DNA of 20,945 bases from CAZEPJ01 sp964514105. GTDB taxonomy: Bacteria > Desulfobacterota > Desulfocorpusculales > Desulfocorpusculum. Position 1 is the first letter of the stretch; the number at the start of each line of letters is the position of its first letter. Shown here piece after piece: positions 1 through 6,549 of this stretch. A program made the translations under genes and the position numbers. The stretch spans positions 1 through 20,945 of the forward strand of contig CAZEPJ010000077.1 of assembly GCA_964514105.1 (NCBI GenBank), given 5' to 3'. Below the pieces are notes generated by a model. It was not told the DNA's origin and did no database searches. It saw only the letters and a list, made by a program, of their open reading frames with translations.

Positions 1-428
1 GCCTCCCGCACCTTTTCGACCAACTCCTCTGGGGTGAACGGCTTTCGAATCATCTCGTGTGCCGCGACCTTCACCCCCAACTGCTCCAGGACCTCGTCCG
101 TGTGGCCGGACATGTAGATGGCCCGGATCCGAGGGTTTCGCGCCTGGAGCCGCTCGACGAGCTCCCTGCCGTTCATTCCCGGCATGACCAGGTCGCTGAC
201 CACCAGATCCACGCGGATCTTCTCCGAGAGGCGCAGGGCATCTTCCCCGTTCGCCGCCCTCAGGACCAGATATCCCTTCTCCTTGAGGATCTTCCTGATC
301 AGGTTCAAGACGGCGTCATCGTCCTCGGCCACCAGGATGAGGGCAGGCACCTCGGCCTTGCGGGACGGGATTGTCGCCCCCTCCTCTCCGTCAAGTCCTC
401 CGCGCACCCGGATCTCCCGTTCGTCCAT
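1..428 (-). CDS. Response regulator receiver-domain protein (3' end cut by window edge)
   Basis: The visible 142 residues hold one complete receiver (REC) domain after a roughly 27-residue polar leader. The acidic pocket is E35-D36-D37, the predicted phosphoacceptor is D79 in the stretch VVSDLVMPG, the switch residue is S107 and the conserved lysine is K129 in IRKPF. This layout is typical of the receivers found alone or at the C-terminus of hybrid kinases (CheY-like fold). The ATG at 426-428 is preceded on the coding strand by a purine-rich GGGAGGGAG ribosome site. The reading frame runs off the left edge just after the last REC helix, so whether an output domain follows cannot be seen. It lies 77 bases downstream of a second receiver-only gene and is probably co-transcribed with it. 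REC identity is secure; the partner kinase and output are unknown. Confidence 0.9.
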   Translation of the reverse strand, partial: MDEREIRVRGGLDGEEGATIPSRKAEVPALILVAEDDDAVLNLIRKILKEKGYLVLRAANGEDALRLSEKIRVDLVVSDLVMPGMNGRELVERLQARNPRIRAIYMSGHTDEVLEQLGVKVAAHEMIRKPFTPEELVEKVRE

Positions 429-505
429 CTCTCCCTCCCCTCCCCCCCCGGATCTCCCCGGGGCCCCATCCCACCCGGAGCTCTCCGCCCCGGGGGATAA
501 CCTTC

Positions 506-940
506 TCACGCGCCCGTGTCTCCCTCCTCGCCATCCCATCTTGCCGCCCCACGTCCATGAGCCGCCCCGCGCAGTGCCCCCACCCGTCGGATGGCCGGAA
601 GGAGATCGGTGGTCAGGGTGGCCTTGCCCACGAAGGCGTCCGCCCCGCGGGCCAACGCCGCCTGCCGATAGGCCTCTGTGTCCAGGAGGGTCAAGGCGAC
701 GATCCCCACCTCGGGCATGAGATCGCGCAAACGGGAAATGACCTCCAGCCCGGGAAGCCGGGGCATGGCCAGGTCCACGAGCACGACCTGGGGCCGGAGC
801 TCCCGGGCCTTGGCCAGGGCCTCTTCGCCGTCGTTGGCCGCTCCGACCACGGCCACGTCAACCTGGCCTCGGAGAAACAGGTCGGCCACCCGCAGGAAGG
901 CACGGTTGTCATCCACCAGGAGCAAGGTGATGGGTTTCAT
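506..940 (-). CDS. Single-domain response regulator (receiver only)
   Basis: This 144-residue protein is a REC domain with no DNA-binding or enzymatic output. D10-D11 form the metal-binding acidic pair, D56 in VLVDLAMPRLPG is the predicted phosphoacceptor, T84 is the switch residue and K106 the conserved lysine. About 25 residues rich in Ala, Gly and Arg follow the fold and look disordered. The N-terminus resembles NarL/FixJ receivers more than CheY, so loss of an HTH from that family is possible. The ATG is preceded by an AGGGCGAGG ribosome site. It sits between a NarL-type regulator upstream and another receiver downstream, so it may serve as a phosphate-relay or sink element for the nearby kinase, which is an inference from position only. 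Confidence 0.92.
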   Translation of the reverse strand: MKPITLLLVDDNRAFLRVADLFLRGQVDVAVVGAANDGEEALAKARELRPQVVLVDLAMPRLPGLEVISRLRDLMPEVGIVALTLLDTEAYRQAALARGADAFVGKATLTTDLLPAIRRVGALRGAAHGRGAARWDGEEGDTGA

Positions 941-1120
941 CGGCCGCCTCGCCCTTCTTGGGGAAGGGACCCCGTATGCCCCGCCTCATCATGGCCGTGC
1001 CTTCGGGGGGAAATCCATCCGTGGTTGTACGGATTTGAAGGGGGAAACGCCCCGGCAGGACGCCGGGTCAGGGCGGGCGGCAGGCCCCGTTCGCCTGGGC
1101 CCTCGCGGCGGGGTTCAGGG

Positions 1121-1157
1121 GCTGCGCCGGCCCATTTGCCCTCCGGGCCGGCGCAGC
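1121..1157 (-). terminator. Strong GC hairpin after the NarL-type regulator gene
   Basis: A perfect 13-base inverted repeat (GCTGCGCCGGCCC at 1121-1133 and its complement at 1145-1157) with an 11-base loop lies 10 bases beyond the stop of the upstream regulator on the minus strand. It would form a very stable RNA stem. No U-run follows, so it is either a non-canonical terminator, an mRNA 3'-end protector or a processing site. Position and symmetry are directly visible; function is inferred. Confidence 0.55.
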
Positions 1158-1167
1158 GGGGTGCTCG

Positions 1168-1812
1168 CTACTCGATGATCCCCCGCTTGAGGGCATACCG
1201 GATGAGGGCCGTCTCGTTCCGGAGGCCCAGCTTTCGCATGAGGTTGGCCCGGTGGGTCTCCACGGTGCGCGGGCTGATGAAGAGCCGCTCGCCCATCTGG
1301 GCATTGCTGAGCCCCTCGGCAGCCATGCGCAGCACCTGCCGTTCCCTCGTGGTCAGGGTGTCGTAGGGATCCAGGGCCTCCTCCGCCCCGCCCCTCTCCA
1401 GATATGCCTCCACGGCCGGATCCGACAGGGACGGGCAGAGGTAGCGCCTCCCCGAGGCCACCCGGCGCACCGCTTCCACCAGGTGCTCGGCGCTGGCGCC
1501 CTTGACCACGTACCCGTGGGCCCCCTTTCGCAGGGCGTCCAGCACATAGGCCGCGGCGGCGTGCATGGAGAGCACCACCACCCGGGTCCGGGGCATGCGC
1601 CGGATTACCTCGTGAAGCACGTCCAGGCCGTTCAGGCCCGGCATCCCCAGGTCCAGGACCAGCACGTCCGGCTGCTCGCGCTCCACCGCGGCGATGGCCT
1701 CCATGCCGTCTCCGGCCTCGCCGGCCACGGTGAAATCCGGCTCCGTCTCCAGCAGGACCTTCAACCCCTGTCGAACCACCCGGTGATCATCGGCCAAGAC
1801 GATGCGGATCAC
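1168..1812 (-). CDS. NarL/FixJ-family response regulator
   Basis: A full-length 214-residue two-domain regulator. The N-terminal REC domain (about 1-120) has D8-D9, phosphoacceptor D54 in LVLDLGMPGLNG, S82 and K104. The C-terminal LuxR-type helix-turn-helix (about 148-210) contains LTTRERQVLRMAAEGLSN and the recognition-helix region ISPRTVETHRANLMRKL. It should bind DNA as a phosphorylation-dependent dimer. The start is a GTG inside the 3' end of the sensor kinase gene, with an AAGGAG ribosome site at good spacing, giving a 26-base overlap that predicts translational coupling. The HisKA_3 kinase next door belongs to the class that normally phosphorylates NarL-type regulators, so the pair is almost certainly cognate. 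Targets are unknown; the divergent hydrolase gene at 4957 is the nearest candidate. Confidence 0.96.
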   Translation of the reverse strand: MIRIVLADDHRVVRQGLKVLLETEPDFTVAGEAGDGMEAIAAVEREQPDVLVLDLGMPGLNGLDVLHEVIRRMPRTRVVVLSMHAAAAYVLDALRKGAHGYVVKGASAEHLVEAVRRVASGRRYLCPSLSDPAVEAYLERGGAEEALDPYDTLTTRERQVLRMAAEGLSNAQMGERLFISPRTVETHRANLMRKLGLRNETALIRYALKRGIIE

Positions 1813-4795
1813 GGCGCTCCTTCCTCCGCTCCATGGCCCCCCCGGTCAGGGGGAGCTCCACGCTCACCCGGCACCCCTTTCCCTCGGCCGCCTCCACATC
1901 CAGCTTGCCGCCCAGGAGGTTGACCCGTTCCCGGATGCCCCCCATCCCGCCGCTCCAGCCGGCCATGACGGCCCGGGCGTCGAAGCCCCGCCCCCCGTCC
2001 TCCACCCGGAGCCAAAGGCTCTCGCCGTCGGCCCACAGGGACATGGCCGCCTCGGAGACGCCCGCGTGCCGCGCCACATTGGTGAGCGCCTCCTGGCCGA
2101 TGCGGAACACCGCCGTCTCCAGCTCCCTCGGGAACCGCCTTCCCTCCACGTTGCGATGCCGGAAGGCCACGCGAATCTTGGTCGCGCAATGAAATCGGTC
2201 GATCTGCCACAGGAGCGCGGGGACCAACCCGAGATCGTCCAGCATGGCCGGCCGCAGGTCCAGGGAGAGATCCCTCACCCGCGCGAGAAGTTCGTCGGCC
2301 AGCCGCACCGCCTCGCCCAGGCCCGCGGTTCGGGATCGCTCGTCCCCCCGCCCGGCCATCTCCAGGGTGAGCTTCAGCCCGGTGACCAGCTGGCCCACCT
2401 CGTCGTGCAGCTCCCGGGCGATGCCCCGGCGCTCCTCCTCCTGCACCTCCAAGAGGCGGTGGGAGAGGGCCTGGAGCCTGCGCCGCCCGGCCGCCAGGTT
2501 CTCATGAAGGAGAAACTGCCGGATGGCCACGCCCAGCGAATCGGCCACCTGCCGCAGGAAATCCAGGTCCTCCTCGGTGGGCCCGCCGGGTGACGCCACA
2601 GCCACCTTGAGGGAGCCCAACAGGTCTTCTCCGATGACGATGGGCAGGTTCACCTCGCCCGGGGACCCTGCGCAGACCGGCAACTCCTCTCCAAGGGAGG
2701 GCCCCGGGCGGGCCCCCATGTCCTCCACCACCCGTTTCCGGCCGAGGCACGCCTCGTGGGAAAGGGTGTCCCTTTCCAGCGGGGCCGTGGTGCCGGCCGC
2801 GGCCTGATCCTCACCCGGGCCCCGGGCGGCCAGAACCCGGGCCGTTTTGGCCCCGGGGTCCACCACGCAGACGCTGGCCCCCTGGACCGGGACAACCTCC
2901 ACGATGCGGGACAGCGCGGCATCCGAGATCTCCTCGGGCGATCGCGCCGCCAGGATGGCCCGATCCATGTCGTGCAGGGCAGCCAGCCGCCTGCTCAGGC
3001 GCCTCGTGGCCTCCTCGTACTGCTTGCGCTCGGTGACGTCGCGGCAGATCCCTCCCACGGCCCACAGCTCCCCTCCCCTGTGGACCGGGTACAGGGTGTC
3101 CTGGTGACAGCGCTCGCCGTGGGCCCCCGGCAGGGTGTGCTCGAACTCCACCGCCGCATCCGTGGACAAAACCAGGCCCATCTCCCTCTCGTACGCCTCG
3201 GCGATCTCTGGGGGGTAGAAGTCCCGAAGGCGGCGGCCCACGAGGGGCGCGGGGCCTTGACCGGTCCCTTCCCTATCCCCTTTCCAGTTGCTCGTCAGGT
3301 AAACCCCCTCCGGGCTGAGCAGAAACAAGTGGTCGTGGGACGATTCCACCAGGGCCCGATACCGCTCTTCGCTCTCGGCCAGGGCCTTTAGCGCCTCCTG
3401 GTGCAGGCAAAAGAGCTCGGCGTTGGCCACGGCCCCGGCGATCTGGTTGGCGATGCGCCGGGCCAGCTGCGGCTGCGCGCCCCCAAACGCGTCGGGCCGC
3501 CGGGACTGGATGTGCAGGCACCCCGCGACCCGATCCATGATCACCAGGGGAACGGCCAGCCACGCCCGCACGCCCATGCGGAAGCTCGGCATGAGCTCGG
3601 GGTAGTGGAGGCCCACCTCCTCCTCGCTTCGGGCGTGAAACCGTATGACGGACCTGGCCGCCAGGGCGGCGCGGGTAATCGTGCCTTCGGATGGGACCAC
3701 GTCCCCCACTTGCCGGCCCGGGACATCCAGCCCCGCGGTGTGGGCCACGCGAAAGCCCCCTTGGTCGGGCGCCGCAACGAACACGGAGATCCGGTCCCAC
3801 GCAATGATCTGGGTCACCACCTCGGCGAACCGACCGTAAACGTCCTCCATGCGCAGCGTGGAGCTCACGATGCGGCCGATCTCGGCGATGACCGCGCTTT
3901 CTCGCGCGGCCTGCCGGGCCCGGCTCTCGCTGGCCGCCAGCGTCTCCTGGGCGGCTTTGAGATCGGTGATGTCCGTGACCAGGGCGTAGTAGCCTTCCAC
4001 CGTCCCCGAAGCGCTCAGATCCGGGACACAGTGAACGGCCACCCAGCGGTCCCCCCCCCGGGCGAAGGGCATGAGGCCCTGGAACCGCACCTCGCGCCCC
4101 GACAGGGCCTCGTTCATCCGCGGCTCGATGATGGAGAAGGCCTCTTCCCCAATGATCTCTCTCACGGGCCTCCCCAGGATCTCGTCCCTGGCCACCCCGA
4201 ACCAATCCTCGTACGCCTTGTTGACGAATCTGTACCGACCCTCCCTGTCCATCCGCGAGAACAGCCCGGGGACGTTGTCCGCCAGGACCCGGAATTCCTC
4301 CTGGTGCCTTCGCAGGGACTCCTCTGTCTCCTTGACGCGGGTGAGATCCCGGATCGCCATGCTTGTCCAAGGGCCGCCTTTTCCCGGGAACACGGCGCTG
4401 ATCACCTCCGCCGGGAACGTCGTTCCATCCTTGCGCCTCAAGCTCAGCTCACCCCTGAGCCTGCCCGTGCGAACCCGTTCCTCCAAGGCCTCGGGCAACC
4501 TGGGGTCCGAGGGGTCCACCACAGCGGCCCTGCCCAGCCGCAGGATCTCCTCCCGGCTGCGTTGGAACAGGGCGCAGGCCGCATCGTTAGCCTCCAGGAT
4601 CCCCCCGTCCGGGCAGGTCAGCAGCAGCGCCTCCATGCTGTTCTCAAATACCCAACGAAAGCGCTCCTCGCTCTCCCGCACGAGGGAAAGCGCCTGGGCC
4701 CATTGGGAGCACTCGGCCTGCGCACGATCCATGCGGCGCCGCAGGTCGTCCAGCTCCGCCAGGAGCCGTGCCTTGGTCTTGCGCCAATCGCCCAT
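1787..4795 (-). CDS. Cytosolic PAS-PAS-GAF-PAS-GAF sensor histidine kinase (HisKA_3 / NarX-like)
   Basis: A 1002-residue multi-sensor kinase with no membrane segment. Rough order: N-terminal coiled coil (1-45), PAS (42-155), PAS (163-280), GAF (297-460), PAS (473-592), GAF (604-762), HisKA_3 dimerisation and phosphoacceptor domain (786-853) and HATPase_c (892-984). H797 in ARELHDEVGQ is the predicted phosphorylated histidine. The ATP-binding domain has an intact N-box (QEALTNVARHA, N906), G1 box (DGGRGFD) and G2 box (GGMGG). The ATG at 4793-4795 is chosen over one 12 codons upstream because it is directly preceded by a GGGAGGGCGGGAG ribosome site. The last 15 residues are very basic and arise where the gene overlaps the regulator gene. 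The ligands of its five sensor domains cannot be read from the sequence. The catalytic core looks fully active, and the downstream NarL-type protein is the expected partner. Confidence 0.95.
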   Translation of the reverse strand: MGDWRKTKARLLAELDDLRRRMDRAQAECSQWAQALSLVRESEERFRWVFENSMEALLLTCPDGGILEANDAACALFQRSREEILRLGRAAVVDPSDPRLPEALEERVRTGRLRGELSLRRKDGTTFPAEVISAVFPGKGGPWTSMAIRDLTRVKETEESLRRHQEEFRVLADNVPGLFSRMDREGRYRFVNKAYEDWFGVARDEILGRPVREIIGEEAFSIIEPRMNEALSGREVRFQGLMPFARGGDRWVAVHCVPDLSASGTVEGYYALVTDITDLKAAQETLAASESRARQAARESAVIAEIGRIVSSTLRMEDVYGRFAEVVTQIIAWDRISVFVAAPDQGGFRVAHTAGLDVPGRQVGDVVPSEGTITRAALAARSVIRFHARSEEEVGLHYPELMPSFRMGVRAWLAVPLVIMDRVAGCLHIQSRRPDAFGGAQPQLARRIANQIAGAVANAELFCLHQEALKALAESEERYRALVESSHDHLFLLSPEGVYLTSNWKGDREGTGQGPAPLVGRRLRDFYPPEIAEAYEREMGLVLSTDAAVEFEHTLPGAHGERCHQDTLYPVHRGGELWAVGGICRDVTERKQYEEATRRLSRRLAALHDMDRAILAARSPEEISDAALSRIVEVVPVQGASVCVVDPGAKTARVLAARGPGEDQAAAGTTAPLERDTLSHEACLGRKRVVEDMGARPGPSLGEELPVCAGSPGEVNLPIVIGEDLLGSLKVAVASPGGPTEEDLDFLRQVADSLGVAIRQFLLHENLAAGRRRLQALSHRLLEVQEEERRGIARELHDEVGQLVTGLKLTLEMAGRGDERSRTAGLGEAVRLADELLARVRDLSLDLRPAMLDDLGLVPALLWQIDRFHCATKIRVAFRHRNVEGRRFPRELETAVFRIGQEALTNVARHAGVSEAAMSLWADGESLWLRVEDGGRGFDARAVMAGWSGGMGGIRERVNLLGGKLDVEAAEGKGCRVSVELPLTGGAMERRKERRDPHRLGR

Positions 4796-4881
4796 CTCCC
4801 GCCCTCCCTGATTACACCCTTTCCATACCATGTTTCTATGGAAATGGGAATTCCCGGCCGAAAGGCGGGCTTTGGGAGGCG

Positions 4882-4910
4882 TTGTCTCGTGCGACGGAGT
4901 ATGCTACATA
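4882..4910 (+). promoter_or_regulatory. Possible sigma70-type promoter for the hydrolase gene
   Basis: TTGTCT (4882-4887) and TACATA (4905-4910) are separated by 17 bases, about 45 bases upstream of the hydrolase ATG and inside the divergent spacer. The -35 element matches consensus at four positions and the -10 element at three, so this is only a weak match. Confidence 0.3.
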
Positions 4911-4956
4911 AGATGGGGCTTTCGAGGGCGGGCAGTCCCCCCAGCCGCAGGGGCGC

Positions 4957-5850
4957 ATGGGCATGGAAGAGCCGGTCTCCAGACAGCGGGTGGTTCAACT
5001 GGAGCGCGTGAAGCTGGCCTTCACGCAGGAGGGCGAGGGCCCCCCCCTGCTGCTCCTCCACGGCCTGCCGGGCCCGTGCATCTGGGACAAGCTCCTCCCG
5101 TATCTCACGGAGCGGGTGCACTGCATCTGCCCGCACACCCTGGGGCTGGGGGGATCCGACGGCGGGGAGCCGGAGGACCACGGGCTGGAGGCGCAGGCCA
5201 ACGCGGTCCGGCATTTCCTGGACCGGGCCAAGATCGAGCGCGTGCACGTCCTGGGGCACGATCTGGGGGCCGTCATGGCCATGGCCATGGCCGTCCGCCA
5301 CCCCCACCGCGTGGTGCGGCTGGTCCTGTCCCACGCCCCCCCTCGGGAGGAATGGGAGCACCCCTTGCTGGCCAAGTTCGCCCGGTGGGCGCGGCTGCCC
5401 GGCGGGCTGGCCCTGCTCAGGCGGCGCCTGGGGGGCGTCACCTTCGCCACGTCCGACGAGGGGTGGGGGGAGGCCTTCTACGACCCGGACACCCTTGCCG
5501 CCGCCGATCTCCCGTCGTGGAACCAGGCCCTGGCCCCGGACCGCCTCGCGTCCTTCCGGAGGCTGCTCAAGGCCGTGAAGCCCCCCGTATCCCGGGGCCT
5601 CCTGGCGGAGCTTCGCAGCTATCAGCGCCCCACCATGTTGCTTTGGGGGTGCGACTATCCGCCCCTGAGCCCCTCCTGGGCGGTCCAGCTCTACCACGAG
5701 ATCCCAGGGGCCAAGCGCTTCGAGCTCATCCCCTTTGCCGGCCACTTCCCCCAGTGGGAGAAGCCCGAGGCCTTTGCCCGGGCCGTGCTGGATTTCGTGG
5801 CGCCCCGCCCGCGCGCAGAGAGGCAACAGGGAACAGGCAATCGGCAGTAG
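4957..5850 (+). CDS. Alpha/beta-hydrolase with aspartate nucleophile (epoxide hydrolase / haloalkane dehalogenase-like)
   Basis: A 297-residue alpha/beta-hydrolase fold protein. The oxyanion-hole motif is HGLPGP (35-40). The nucleophile elbow reads GHDLGA with D102 rather than serine. The likely acid is D233 in LLWGCDYPPL and the base is H263 in FAGHFPQWEKP. An Asp nucleophile is known from epoxide hydrolases, haloalkane dehalogenases and fluoroacetate dehalogenases, which attack through an ester intermediate, so an ester-cleaving lipase is less likely. The lid region (about 128-215) carries no halide-binding pattern I can assign with confidence. The final residues RQQGTGNRQ are encoded by a repeat element and are probably not part of the fold. 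An ATG two codons further in is an alternative start; neither has a strong ribosome site. The gene stands alone, divergent from the sensor kinase and convergent with the DUF4412 gene. Confidence 0.9.
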   Translation: MGMEEPVSRQRVVQLERVKLAFTQEGEGPPLLLLHGLPGPCIWDKLLPYLTERVHCICPHTLGLGGSDGGEPEDHGLEAQANAVRHFLDRAKIERVHVLGHDLGAVMAMAMAVRHPHRVVRLVLSHAPPREEWEHPLLAKFARWARLPGGLALLRRRLGGVTFATSDEGWGEAFYDPDTLAAADLPSWNQALAPDRLASFRRLLKAVKPPVSRGLLAELRSYQRPTMLLWGCDYPPLSPSWAVQLYHEIPGAKRFELIPFAGHFPQWEKPEAFARAVLDFVAPRPRAERQQGTGNRQ

Positions 5851-5935
5851 GAGAAAGGAAGAATACCGCATTCCGCCCCCCATCTCCCCCGGTGCCCGCC
5901 GCCGCCAATCGCCTGTCGCCTATTGCCTTCCCCTG
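5821..5935. repeat. Imperfect inverted repeat of GGCAATAGGC-like units at a convergent gene junction
   Basis: The left arm (5821-5852) contains GGCAACAGG, then GAACAGGCAATCGGC, then AGTAGGAG. The right arm, read on the minus strand (5935-5901), contains GGAAGGCAATAGGCGACAGG and then CGATTGGCGGC. Both are runs of roughly nine- to ten-base units built on GGCAATAGG. The spacer (5851-5903) is C-rich. The left arm supplies the last nine codons and TAG of the hydrolase; the right arm supplies the last codons and TAG of the DUF4412 gene. It could act as a two-way terminator stem or be a dispersed repeat that inserted between two gene ends. Confidence 0.6.
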
Positions 5936-6549
5936 GCCTTCCCCCGCCCCGGGCCCATGCCGGGCATCTCCATCTTCTCGTACCCCTTGGGCAACTCGAA
6001 AAGCGAGTCCGGCACCTTCTCCTCCTGGATGTTCCTGTACTCGGAGTAGTACGTGACCTTGCCGGACCCGTCCTTGTGCTCCGTCTTGATTGGATGCTGG
6101 AGCTTCTTGGCGGTCCACTGGGTCATGGTCCCCAGGCCCTTTTCCCGGTAGACCCACTGGACCTTCTCGCAGTCGTATCCGTGGACCTTCTCGGTCCCCA
6201 GGACCTTCTTCTCCGCCAGCTTCTCCATCTGTTTTTGCATCTCCGGGCTGTTCATGTCCCCCTGGGCCATGCCGCCCATCTCCACGTACTTCTTTTCCTT
6301 GGGGGTGACCATCCAGACCACGCCCTTGTCCATGCGCACGATCATCACCCCTTCCTCGCCCTTCTGAACGGCCTCGCGCCGGATCTTGTCGCCCTTGACG
6401 TAGATCCTGCCGCCCGTGGTCTCCCCGCCCCGCTGCTCTGTCACGTCCGCGCTGAATTCCGCGGCCCAGCCGGACCCCGCGGCCGCCCCCAGCCAACCCG
6501 CGGCAAAGACCCCGGCCAGTGTGAGCTTCGCCAGTTTGACGCTCCTCAT
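5920..6549 (-). CDS. Secreted DUF4412-type protein
   Basis: A 209-residue exported protein. Residues 1-30 form a signal peptide: a basic start (MRSVKLAK), a hydrophobic core and a small-residue cleavage region around GSGWAA/EF. The mature part is strand-rich, with stretches such as GGRIYVKGDKIRRE, VVWMVTPKEKKYVEM and VLGTEKVHGYDCEKV. This resembles DUF4412 proteins, whose fold is related to the lipoprotein carriers LolA/LppX. A periplasmic role is inferred; substrate is unknown. The ATG overlaps the stop of the aminopeptidase gene in an ATGA arrangement, and a GGAAGGGAG ribosome site lies just upstream, which fixes this start over a much longer in-frame extension that would run through the aminopeptidase gene. 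The tail after about residue 197 is Gly/Arg/Lys-rich and ends in a repeat-derived RQ. It appears to be the last gene of its operon. Confidence 0.85.
   Translation of the reverse strand: MRSVKLAKLTLAGVFAAGWLGAAAGSGWAAEFSADVTEQRGGETTGGRIYVKGDKIRREAVQKGEEGVMIVRMDKGVVWMVTPKEKKYVEMGGMAQGDMNSPEMQKQMEKLAEKKVLGTEKVHGYDCEKVQWVYREKGLGTMTQWTAKKLQHPIKTEHKDGSGKVTYYSEYRNIQEEKVPDSLFELPKGYEKMEMPGMGPGRGKARGRQ

Noticed and set aside
438..460. C-rich tract (poly-C on plus strand) as a phase-variation element
   Set aside because: It is an interrupted purine-rich region that includes the ribosome site; no uniform tract long enough to suggest slippage inside a gene.
941..1167. Possible sigma54 promoter upstream of the receiver-only gene
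   Set aside because: A GGCAC element is present but no TTGC partner at the required spacing.
3401..5011. Plus-strand open frame opposite the PAS/GAF kinase
   Set aside because: Low-complexity translation without motifs; the minus strand carries the complete kinase with intact catalytic boxes.
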